64,000 bases of DNA from assembly GCA_009792885.1 (NCBI GenBank), contig WMCF01000014.1:16752049-16816048 (forward strand), written 5' to 3'. Position numbers and translations under genes: made by a program. This DNA comes from Eremophila alpestris peregrina (lineage: Eukaryota; Chordata; Aves; Passeriformes; Alaudidae). The first letter of the stretch is position 1; each line of letters opens with the position of its first letter. The notes below the pieces were generated by a model. That model was not told the DNA's origin. It saw only the letters and a list, made by a program, of their open reading frames with translations, and did no database searches. This document shows positions 36,426-47,500 of the stretch, piece after piece.

Positions 36426-38341
36426 TACGCTAAAGTGTCTTCCAAACACATATATAAAATGCCTATCCCCACTGTTTACCCTATCACAAAACTCAGGATT
36501 TTCACTGGTGTCGAGACCTGTAATTCCTACTGAAATAAGTGGAAATAGTGCTGAGGTGCTTTTGGAAACTTCCACTGCTTCCTCTGCACAGCTTTATGCA
36601 CTTGAAGAGATTAGCTCCACAGAATGTGTTGCAGTGTTTCCATTCCAATGTCTGAGGCTAAGCCCAAGGAGCTTACTGAGACAGAATCACTTCTCCAATT
36701 GGCCACTGTACCATAATGTTTTCCAGCCAAAGGAGGCACTATTCTGAAGAGGTTAGTTCATGATGAGGCTCTCTGCTCATTTTAGTCTTTACATCAGCAA
36801 ATAAAATGTTTCAGTCTTATTTTCACTAAGGAGCTTGGTCTGATCAGCACTCTTGGAGCTCTCCTGATTGACTTGCCCGTATACAAAACTCAGACACAGG
36901 AAGAAGAGTTTATGCGAATTTGAAACAAATTTGTATTTTCATGGAGTTTTATCCATAAACAGCTTGTAATTTGGGCCCAAATCTTCTAAATCCCTTAGGA
37001 AACAATTTAATTTCCTTTCTTTTTCATATTTTCCTTTGTTTTCTCCACTCCTTTTATCTTTGTTCTAATTAATTCTTTCTACATAAGTCTAAATTTAGGA
37101 AAACTTTTTCACATTTGTGTCCCTCTCTTAATTTCTTCTTTTTACTCTCCTTTTGCTCCTCACCACCATTTCCATGCTTCCTCTGGCTCTTCCTTCTTCC
37201 TTATACTGCTTTGAACAAGAGTCATTCCACCATGGGTCATCAGACAGAGTACAATGCTGAGCTCTGCTTACCAGCTCATATTTCTTACTACATACTTCTT
37301 TTTGGATCACCCTCTATGCCTAAAAACATCAGACTAGATGCTGGAGCAGGGAGAGGTCCTCTTTGTATTCTGCCTGGAAAAGACTGCATCTAGCTCTCGG
37401 AGGGCACTTAGCTTTTAAGACTTATGCAAGATTTGTGACTTCACAAACTAGAACTGCATCTCCAATTCAAGAAAATATGTTAGGGAAGCATATGAGCTAA
37501 GGATAGATTCAGAATCCAAGTTCCTTTCAGGAGAACTGTTTGGCGACATCCTCAGAGTAGAAAATGAAGAAATTAAAAGAGCAGCAACTGAAGAATTGCA
37601 GTCTCTCAAAACAAACCAGAAGACAAATGGAGAAAGGTGTCTGTTTTTTGTCCCTCCATGTATATTATTCCTTGGAAAAATGAAAAATAATTCCAGTATT
37701 TCCCTTTTCCAGATGAAGCCTCCTCAAAATTCTATGTCTTTGAAGTGAATTAATGTATTGGAACTGGAATGAAGTTTGAACACTGAAATTTGAACAAAAC
37801 ACTGTGTTGTTATTATATTCCCCACTTTTGTTGGTTTTGGAAGTAAAAATTTTAAGAATTAATATTTCATTTAAGGGAATGCAATAACCTAAGTAGGTTT
37901 TGCATTTTTGGAAGAAATTTAGAAAGATAAAATTATCTCCTAAAATGAGATCAACAAAAGAATGTTTCAAGACATAAACCTAAAGCAGGGGAAGTTTGGT
38001 ATAATATATATGGAGATACATAATAACATTGCTAGAATTGAATGCCATCTTGCATTATGCAACACATGAGAGGAATTGTGTGTAAATATAGGCCAAAAGT
38101 CTGTATCCAAAACTTAGAAGTTACCGCTCAAAATATCAAGTAGACAATGCTGAGGATAAAGATGATCATTTAAAGGAATGTAAATTTAGTGAAAGAATTA
38201 TTCATAATTAATAGGTCTGAGTGCAGGACACAGTATATGTCATTCTTTGAAAGATGCAAGAAGTTTTCAAGATGTCATTCAAGTCACAATCTGGGTGTTT
38301 CCTGTTCAGATACAGAACTTGGCTACAGATACCACTGAGAC
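36426..38341. other. Intergenic, nothing recognised
   Basis: AT-rich sequence with pyrimidine-rich patches near 37010-37210. No exon, RNA gene or named repeat was recognised. Confidence 0.55.
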
Positions 38342-38346
38342 CAAGG

Positions 38347-39157
38347 TGTCTTGGTTTGAAAGACAGGTGTCTGCAAGGGAAAAGCTGGAGCCCTCCCCTT
38401 GCAATGGAGAATGTAAACCCCCTCCCTCCAAATTATTATAAATTTGAAATTAAGGGGCTTTCAGGCAAAAAGATGTGGGAATGGGAATAACAGGGTTTTT
38501 TTACTAATATATATATATATATATATAACAAAACAAACAAACAAACAGCTATAGCATTAATAATAAGACAGAATGAAGAACCTCGAGGGGCTTTGCTCCA
38601 CAAAGCCCAGGGCAATCTGACCCTAGTGGCTCTGAGGCACTAAGCTGGAACAGTGGAAGATCCCGGGCTGGTGATGAGGTAGATGGGAAGTTCCTCAGTG
38701 GTGGCTGGAGCAGCAGAGGTGTCTCGGCAGGGCAGGGGTGAGAGGTCAGAGTAGGCAAAAGCCTCAAAGCAGCGCCAGAGAAATGGTGGCAGTGGGGCAG
38801 GGCTGGGCCCACTCCAGCAGGGCAAGAGGCGAGCTCAGAATCCCGGGCGCACGAGCAGATGGTGATAGGTTTCCCAGGACTGGGGTTGGGGGTGACAGTG
38901 AAACTTCTCCCACAGCAAAGTGAACAGCCCAGGCGTCCTCTCTCCAAAGTGCCAAGGGCCAGAGTGCCCACCCCGCCAGCCCCCCGTCTCTTTGCTCCCC
39001 CAAATCTCGCGTTACCATGTTCTGTCTTCTCTTCCCTGGCCTCTTTTGTCTTTGGTTAAGTACTGACAAGTACTCGGTCCTTAGTGTCTTAGCAACTTGA
39101 GGGAAAAAATTCCAAAAGGAAAAATAAAAAAACCAAAACCAAATCTAACCCCCAACA
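38347..39157. mobile_element. Solo LTR with 5-bp target duplication
   Basis: 811 bp, TG...CA ends (tgtcttgg to cccaaca), flanked by CAAGG at 38342-38346 and 39158-39162. A 5-bp duplication fits an ERVL-like (class III) element. It includes an AT/AAAC simple-repeat patch (38506-38545) and a GC-rich half (about 38580-39010) that gives long but meaningless open frames on both strands. I recall similar LTRs as common in songbirds. Confidence 0.82.
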
Positions 39158-39162
39158 CAAGG

Positions 39163-42100
39163 TAATATCATCACTAAAGATGTGCTGCTGAGCTCTGTTT
39201 CTTACACTCATATTGGACTGCTTTTTATCTTATTGCTGTAAAGTTGTGCCTTTCTGAATATCTGTAACATCCTGCCACCACTTGATAAAGAGATTAATCT
39301 GTAGGACATAAGGTAAACCATTATTAAGAGCAATAGCTATTTGCAAATCTCCTATATTGTATCTTGAGAATATTTAGCAAGGTTCTAGAAAAAAACAGAA
39401 AGTAAAGGCTCTTTAGAAAAGGGGAAGGTTGTTTTTAAAGAGTTTTGCAGAAAAGGCCATAGAAGGTAGACATAAAGATGATGCAGCTACAGACAGCCCT
39501 TGCAGACTGTGAGATACCATAGAAAAGGACACAAAGAGTGAGGACAAGCACAGGAAGGAGTGCCCAGCACCAGCTGGGAGGCAAAGCCATGAGGTTTCGA
39601 AGAGGTCCAGTGAAATTATGTCCATTTTCTCAGCACCCCAAAAAGCTTCTCATGCAGGTTCATGCTGCTCAGTGTTGTTTGCATCACTGTCTTGCTGGGA
39701 GAGGTGATATTATGTGCCACGGTACAGCAGGACAGCACAAACATTGCAACACCACGTCAAGACATCCCTCTGTGCTCTGTACTATATAAAGAACTGGTTT
39801 GCCAAGCCTGCGAGGCACAGTATGGCTGACCTGGTGGGTTTGTTCACCAAGCCACAGGGCATGGAAACTAACTACAAATACTCAAATGAGGTAAAGATTG
39901 GTCTATGTTTATAAATGACTGAGACTTTTTTCTTTTTTTTTTTCCCAGCCACAAGTGTCTCAAAATAGTTTTTGTTTAATTCTCAAAATATTCCTGTAGA
40001 AATTTCCCCTGGGAGTTTAGGAAATAAATAGCTTATCCTGGACAGACTATTTATTTCCAAGATGTTTATTCATGCAATCCATGTGATTGTAATGTGCCTC
40101 CATTTCTCAAGCTCTCTTTCAGCTCCTTAGGGGCACATAACTTAAGGCTAGTCACTTTATCCATACACTGACAGACTGTTACTTCTAAATATTGAACTGG
40201 TAGCACCAATTCTCTATTCATAGTACAACTCTTAATGTGGCAAGAGAGAGTGGTTTATGATTAGGTTTGAAATACCCAGACTCCCTGGAACCAAAAGTTC
40301 AAATTCCTGCGAGATCAGTGCTTTTGCCCCTCTGTCTGAGCTGGATGCACTCTACAACCCCAGGTCATCCACATAAAACCGTGAAATTAGGTCTATCTGA
40401 TCATCTTAAAAGTCCACACATCATGCTTTGTCAAAAGGGGTTACCCCACTATTTGTGCACATGCTCCCTCACACCTGTTCTTGCTCTGCAGCATTGTGAT
40501 AACAGCTGTTTTCTGTCAGCTACCACAGAGCTGACATCCAATTCAAAAGGAGTGGTGTAGTCCAGCTGCTTTTCAGTTGATAAAAATTACAGTCCTCCAC
40601 CTAAACCATACCATTCCAAACCAGTGGAATTCTAATCTAAGAGCTGATACTTTGAAAACACATGCTTCAAGAAAAAATGTTGTCATTAGCTGTTAGCTGC
40701 TAACACCATGAAATTCACACTGAAATTTACAGTTTTTCACTTTATTCCCACTTTCTATTTTCCTAAAAGAAGAGATTTTTTTATGGCACATTAACCTTAA
40801 TTTCCTATTTAGTTTTTGAGCAAGAAAAGCAGCGAGAAAATAAAACCAGGATGGCAATAGACTCCATCAACATACATCCATCTTGCAGCAGATCCTCAAT
40901 GTGCCTTAAGAAGCCATGTGAAGCCAATTAACCAGAGTATTTTAGTCATTTAAATAGGCAGCAAACACCAGAGATTAAATAGCAACAAACATAGCACACA
41001 GATAAGTTGGCTAGCCCATTTTTCTATGATTAATTAATCCTAGATTTCTATTTAGTTATTTATTCATTTAGAAGCACTGCTGATACTCCCAAAAATGCTA
41101 AATGTGTTAATTAGGGAGTGTCTGCAGCAATAGATGGCCAGGTCTATAAGAAGGGAAGTAGTAGCTGAAGCTAGATTACTTTAAAAAGGGAGGGAGGGAG
41201 GAATCAATCAATCAGTCATTCATATAGAACCTGGTAGGTCTGGTAAACTTGCTATTTTTTGTCAAATTTCTTGCAAAATACATTCTCTGTGATAAGCTTT
41301 GATATTCTCAATAGTTTCTAATTCTCTGTTGTTTTTAGACTTCTCTCCTTTTTCTATAGAGATGTTTGAGCAGAAAAATCTGTTGCTTATACACATTTAT
41401 TTTCTAAAGCATAGAGAAATGTGGAGAAAAAAATTGTTGTTTTCCGCAGAAGCTTTGGCTGAAAAAATTGTTAAAAATTAACTTAAGTAAGAAATAGCTT
41501 TTAATTGACTATTTAATGATGAAGGGGAAAACCTTAAAATACTTAGCTGAGGATAGGTTTTTGGGAGGAGTGGTGGCTGCAAGCTCCTTCTTATTCCCTT
41601 TCTAAGCTTAATCATGTAAGCTTCTGTGATAAAGTCTAAGGAAGTTTATCTATCTAAACAGGAAAGGAAAAAGGCAGTCTCTGTAGATTGAGTGCTGCCT
41701 ATGTGTCACGCAAGCCAGCACTGCTAAGAAGTGAGAGAAGAAATGGGTATCCAAATAAAAATTTTTATGGAGTACTCCTCCCTCTTTTAAGGGGGGAAAA
41801 AAAAGGAAACCCTAAAACATCTGTCTTCTAGTGTATTGGAGAGTCAGTGCTCTCTCTCTTGCCACCTTTATGTTTAGAAACACAAAGTGGATGTGGAACT
41901 CTACTAGAAAACTTAGATGCTACACAGGTACAAAACATTGACAAGGTATGGAGAACTAATACATTTTACTTCAGCAAATATACCTCCCTGTCTTCTTGTG
42001 CCCTGCTTCATGGTAATCCTGTTGTCTTACCCTCCAAGGCTGTAACCTATATACAGCTTAGGGGGCAATCAACCTGTATGATGTGTCTGAACAACCTCAT

Positions 42101-42790
42101 GAAAGCAAAAAGTTCAGCAATTATTAGGTGTGCTTAACTGCTCAGCTGATTTAGATATTTATCTTAAATAGATCTTAAATTGGATATCTTTATCTTGGGC
42201 TTTTCTGCCCAAGAAGTAGCAAGTGTAAGAAGTAGAGTTTCTTTTTATTGGGGTTTTGCAAATGGATAGGAATAATGCTACTAGCAAAAGCAACCTTGCT
42301 ATTGTAAATTCAGTTGAAAATAGACTTGCACAGAACATATTTTTTTAATAATCAAAGTTTAGGATCAGCTGTGAGACACATGTCAAGTAAATTGGAGGGA
42401 ATTACAGGTTTTTGAGCCCCCTTTCAAGGAATTAAGGGAAACACAATGGCAATTAATTTGATTAAGAGATCATTGGTGAATCCAGAAATTCTCTGCCCAT
42501 CTCTTTAGAGTACTTGATTTTTTGCTACACTATGGTAGTCCCTCTGTCATGTAATAGTTTTCAGCTACATACAGAGTGCTAGCAGCTGAAGCCCCAAAAA
42601 TATATTATACTTGGAAGGAGAAAACATTATCTTAATGATATTGCAGTTAATGAAAATGCTTTAAAAATTCTAGCACACTTGGAGCTCCTCATGTGGAAAT
42701 CTGGGAGAGGAGTAAGTGTTGGATGTGTGACCAGATGTGTTCTCATATTCTGTTTTCAACATGGCTCTTCCAAATGCTTGAACACTGACC
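39163..42790. other. Intergenic, nothing firm recognised
   Basis: Sequence between the solo LTR and the small two-exon gene. Open frames at 39538-39914, 40267-40560 and 41847-42137 have no recognisable domain. A non-coding first exon of the downstream gene could lie here if the TATA-type start at 42791 is wrong. Confidence 0.5.
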
Positions 42791-42800
42791 TATATAAAGG
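42791..42800 (+). promoter_or_regulatory. Candidate TATA box of the two-exon gene
   Basis: TATATAAAGG, 162 bp before the start codon. A start site about 30 bp downstream would give a 5' leader near 140 nt without an intron. The alternative is that ttcttattttcttaag ending at 42939 is a splice acceptor and the true first exon lies further upstream. Confidence 0.4.
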
Positions 42801-42961
42801 ACAAATTCCATGTAAAGACAGAATATAGACATGAAAATAGGAACACTTTGGATTTGATTTATCAGCTTGCTGCTAAAAAGCAGCTTGCATTGCAACTCTC
42901 ACAGTGTGAACAATGACACATCCTTCTTATTTTCTTAAGGCAATAAGAAATTGACTTCAAG

Positions 42962-43510
42962 ATGTCAGCGGAAGATGATTCTTTTTTGAATGTTAAAAGA
43001 TCTCTGAAAAAGAGAATGCTGAAACACAGCACCCCAGTGAACTCAATGTTTTCAAGAACAATTTCATCTCTTACAGATCTGACCAATCAGTCAATCAAGG
43101 ACCCAGATGCCACAAAGAGAGTTTATGGATCTCCAATGTCAAAATCAAATCTAAGTAGATCATTATCTCAAGTATCATTTGTACGTGTTGATGTATACAT
43201 CCCTCCTACATCCCCAAAAAGGCTTTCAACAGCATTTGATTTGCAAGAACTAAACAAAGAGAAAAGCCAAAGCTCTCAGCTTGCATTTTCTAGAAGGAGG
43301 CTTTCCACTGTGTTGGGCTCTGACGACTCATATCAAGAGCCAGCTCACAAGGTTGTCCCAAGCACAGAAACTCAAGCTACCACCGGAGTATCTGTGGATG
43401 CTGCTGTAACTCCCAAGGATGGACCTTCATGGCTTGTTTCTGGAATACCAGGGATAAAAGATCCCCTGGTAGCAAAATCCAGAAAGAAGAAAATTGATAA
43501 AACTCTTCAG
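42962..43510 (+). CDS. First coding exon of the sororin-like gene
   Basis: 549 bp, 183 codons, with the start codon in context ttcaagATGTCAG. The frame is open throughout, is much longer than surrounding chance frames, and ends at a clean donor (cag|gtaaag). Read-through into the intron would stop after only four more codons. Confidence 0.85.
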
Positions 43511-44507
43511 GTAAAGGCTTTAATTTAATTATTCAATAGCTAAGTTACACAAACTTCTACCAATGCTGAATATATACAGATCTTTCTAGTAAAATGGGAG
43601 TAGCTTACTAATAGAACATTTTCATAACTTTAGCAGTGAGGACATCTGTTTATTAATTGGGTCATAACCTGGTAGACTATGTGATACCATTCCTAATCAC
43701 AGATAGGATGCCATGCAAACTTCCAAACTAGCATTTGCTTCACCTTGTGAGCTGGTATGACTCATTGTGTACCCTAGTGGGAAAGCATATTTTTTTAAAC
43801 ATATCTTTATTTAGAAGATACTAAAGAACAGGAAGAAATCAGTAAATGAAAGTTTAAACTTTCTTAATGTTAGCAGGTCAGCTTGAACTTGAGAAACAAA
43901 TAATCTTTCTGTTAAATCCAAATTGTAGTGCTTTATAGAAAGAATTACAGTCATTGCAAATGGGATCTTTTGAGCAGTCCTTTTGACTAATGTAGGGTTT
44001 CCTAGGGAAAGCTTAGATAATAAATGTTCTGCAGGTGTTGGTTGTCTGTGGTGCACAAGAATTCAATTTTCTGAAACTTTATTTATTTGCTAAGGGCCTA
44101 TGGAAAGCCCATAGAAAGGATAGGAAGGCAGCAGAGTTAGACTCTGAAGGTTGTCATGGCAGTGTGGAGCTATCAATTTCTATTCTAGTTTGGTTTTTTC
44201 TCTGTACTTCCAGAGTTCAGAGTTTTTTCTTGAGCATGTTGAAAACTCAAGAAAACTTGCCAGCTTTGAGAGTAAAAGCTACTTTGCTTAAAACAAATGG
44301 AAAATTTCAGCCAAAATTGAGTAGGGTCATAAGTCCTTTGTGTAGGTTGTTTGTTGTTGAAAGCAGGTGGCATCTGAATGGATTAGGTTGATAAAAAAAT
44401 ATTTTTTTATTTTATAACAGAGAAAGAAAGAAAGAGAATGGCTGCTTCGTCAACTTAAAAACATTGAGGAGGCATCTAAACATGAACTGACAATTGAAGA
44501 AGCTTGA
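42962..44507 (+). CDS. Unnamed 211-residue protein, sororin (CDCA5)-like C-terminus
   Basis: Exons 42962-43510 and 44421-44507 join in phase 0 (donor gtaaag, acceptor tttttattttataacag) to give 211 codons and TGA, followed by AATAAA. I do not recognise a named orthologue. The protein is basic, Ser/Thr-rich and likely disordered. It has proline-directed sites at T24, S57, S84 (TSPKR, a full CDK consensus) and T150, and a D-box-like RRRLSTVLG (111-119). The last 28 residues are a charged helix, KEREWLLRQLKNIEEASKHE, ending in LTIEEA. Trp190 to Glu209 has the spacing I recall for the sororin C-terminal signature (W, 18 residues, E, with acidic-Leu-x-Val/Ile-Glu), preceded by a Lys/Arg cluster and a PGI motif as in sororin. 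A KRLSTAFDLQEL segment (87-98) sits where sororin has its Pds5-binding Phe motif. That the gene is real is likely; the family link is inference. Confidence 0.8.
43511..44420 (+). other. Intron of the sororin-like gene
   Basis: 910 bp with a gtaaag donor and a pyrimidine-rich ttataacag acceptor. The open frame at 44035-44391 and the reverse frames here show no protein signal. Confidence 0.75.
44421..44507 (+). CDS. Last coding exon of the sororin-like gene
   Basis: 28 codons plus TGA. It encodes the Lys/Arg/Glu-rich helix with the single C-terminal Trp and the LTIEEA end. It is short and would be missed by length-based ORF finding. Confidence 0.78.
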   Translation, partial: RKKEREWLLRQLKNIEEASKHELTIEEA

Positions 44508-44564
44508 TTGGGCTACCAGTGGGATAAGTGCTGTTACACTCATCATATGGAAATGATGAGTTAC

Positions 44565-44570
44565 AATAAA
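44565..44570 (+). promoter_or_regulatory. Poly(A) signal of the sororin-like gene
   Basis: AATAAA 58 bp after the stop codon, with a CA-type cleavage context and T/GT-containing sequence downstream. It implies a very short 3' UTR of about 80 nt, typical of a compact gene. Confidence 0.65.
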
Positions 44571-44589
44571 TCACACTCTTCATTACAGT

Positions 44590-47500
44590 GCCTGTTAGAC
44601 TTCCTCTTTCCTTCCAAAATGTTCTTCCTGTTGTTTATTTGTTTTGTCATTCTTTCCTCTTAAAACTAAGAGCAGTCAGATATAAATTAAAAACAGCCTC
44701 TACACAAAAGTAAATGTTAATTTAAAATGGCTGAAAGGCCTAGAACAAAGAAGGGAGGAAGAACTTAATGAATCATTCTTCATACTGGCACAGCTCTTCC
44801 TGGCCTTAATCTTTCAGGTAGCATTTAAGTCTTATAGGGTTGCTGACCTTTCTAAACAAGAAGTCACACTCCTAGTGGCCACATAGAGTGAAATCCTGGT
44901 TAGCCAGAGGAGAATCTCTTCATCTTAAGGGTAATCAAAGCTGATGCAATCTGGAATGCTTTTGGTGCTACCTGGTGAAATGAGGAAATACTGAGAGGCA
45001 CCAAGGATGGAGGCCATTGTTTAGAGATTACTAATTAATGACAGCCTATTTTTAAGTTTTGGTTCAAAATTAGTTTGTCCCAGCCTTAGATTGTAAATAC
45101 AACTCACTATTGTATTGGTGATACCTATTACTTGGCTGTGTGTTTTGAGGTAGTATGGGGTTTCTGTTAGGTTTTTTTTCCTCTGGTGCTGCTGCATGGG
45201 GGTCAAGAAGGGTGTCTGACCTGACAGTTGTATTGTCAAAATGGTAATTTAGCTCAAAGGAACTTTCTGAAGCATCAGTCAAGAAATGATTCAAAAAGCA
45301 AAATACTTGTGTTAGTTCCTACTGCTGTCTGTTATTTAATCTTTAGATTAAACAGGCAGAGTTTATCACTTCTAAGTTATCTGTGCAGTGTCAGCAGCAG
45401 GAATCCAGAAGAGATTTACCACCTACATACACATATTTCTGCACTTGTGTGGCTCTAGCACATGCACTTTCCTGGCTTATACTGGTTTTGCAGCTGTTCC
45501 AGGCACTAATTACCCCAAAAGGGAAGAAGTCCTATTTAAAAGAAGCAGCCAGTTAAGAATGGAGGCAAGGTACACTTCTGCATTTCCTTTCCACAAACTG
45601 TAACTTGCAATATCTTACATCCAGGGTGGCAGAGAAGGAGAAATGTGTCCCATGCCAACATTATGAGACAGGCCAATCAATAGTATCTGTGTTACAGTCC
45701 AAAATGTAAGAGTGGAGATGTGGTTTTACAACCTCTCTCAGGCTTTGAAAGGAATTGGGAAGTTTTTGGTAATGATTTTTGAAGTGAAATTCTTCAGAGT
45801 TTTCAGGAGAACAGCCTTATCCTCAGACCTGGCTTTCTGTGTAGCCAGGCAGTGGGGTGATGCTGTCCTTCAGGTCATGAGCCAAGTCACGCTCACTTGG
45901 TTTCATGTTTAGTTAATGTTCTGGAATTTGTTTGTGTGTGTTATCCGGACTGCTTGTCTGGCCTCCACAGGTTCCTCTGGCAACCAAAGACCTCCTGGCT
46001 GGTGTAAATCTCAAGCTGCTTGTGAGATAAAATAGGCATGGTTGCAGATGTACTGCTATTCCCCTTGAGCCTACAGGCATTTCATCAGTATCTATGATTT
46101 GTGCCAGGGGCTGAACTAAGATCAGGCAAGTGCAAGGTTAGTGTAAAACCCTCCTCTGCCCCTGGGAAAAGCATAGATTAGTCTGGCTGCATGACCCAAT
46201 GATTAATCCAAATGACCCAGTTCTGCCTCTTGTTTATTTGTACCTTCCCAGATAGTCAGTTCAAGTTGTTCCTTCTTCAGGCTTCTCATACAAGTCTCAG
46301 AAAGTCTTGATACTACTTCTGCTTTTCTTTCTCACTGTTGCCTCTCAAAGTCACTCTTGGCTCCCACCTGTCCATTTTATTGGTCTTCAAATGTCTTCAT
46401 CTAATGTCTTCTCCAATCTGGCCTCTAGATCTTTCCTTCCTTATAAGACAAAGATGTCTTTTGTCTTTAGTGCCTGCTCTTCACTGCTGGATTCCTTGTC
46501 CCTCTGATACCCTCTGATATCTGACACTGGTCTTCTGCCCAGACTCAGACTCTGTTGTCACACCCAAAGTGCTTTTGTCTACTTAGGTTGATGCCCTCCA
46601 TGATGTTAGGCTAAGTGGAAAGGTCATGTGGGATCAGTTCCAGACCTTAGGAGTCCAGGGTGTAGTTGCTGAAAAATTCCTTCTAAGGCCCTGCTTTGGG
46701 CTACATTAAATGCAAAACAAATCCAGGGAATATAGCTACCTAATGTCTGAGGTATCTTTGGCTTCATTCCAAGTGCAACGTAAAATTTCTGAAATTCAGA
46801 ACACAGTAAATAATGGGAAGGTTTTTCAGGGACCAAGGCTGCCACCGTGTTAGGTTCATGGAACTAGTTGGTGCTAATAAAATCCCAAAGACTTTCCTCA
46901 GTAGAGGAAAACAAATTGTACTGAATGGTAACAGAGAACAGACTTGGGGTCTTTCCAAGTTTTCAAGCTATATCAGGCAGACAGATGCAAAAAACCAAGG
47001 GGTTTCATGATTTTGGCAACTACTTCTATTTCCTTTCCAATATGTTTAAAAGTAAATAGAAAAGGTTATATAGAATTTGTTTTGGAAAAATTTAGGTGTT
47101 CATGAGTTTGCAAAAGTTCTAAAATGGCTTATAGTATTTAATGAGAATATTAGTACAATCAACTGGTTCTTCAGGAGTTTTCCAACTTGTGTCTGATGTT
47201 CTTCAACCACAGTATCAATGGTTAATTGCATGTAACAAACCCAAGGGACTTCAACCAGGCCTATACAGTACAGACCTTAGTGAATGGTGTTCCCAAAGAA
47301 AAGTTTGTGTCCAATTTATGAAATCAGGATGCTGAAAAATGTGAAACTAAATATATCAAATTACACTTACAAAACTATACTGCTATTATTATACTTCATA
47401 TGTAAGAATATCCACAGGGCAAAATTAGAAAAAAAAAAAAAAAAAACAATCAAAACCACCGAACAGCTAGTATTTATTTTGTTTATAGAACCTGAACTTC

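Noticed and set aside
38549..38971. 140-codon minus-strand frame
   Set aside because: Lies wholly in the GC-rich half of the solo LTR at 38347-39157; low-complexity Pro/Ser/Leu product.
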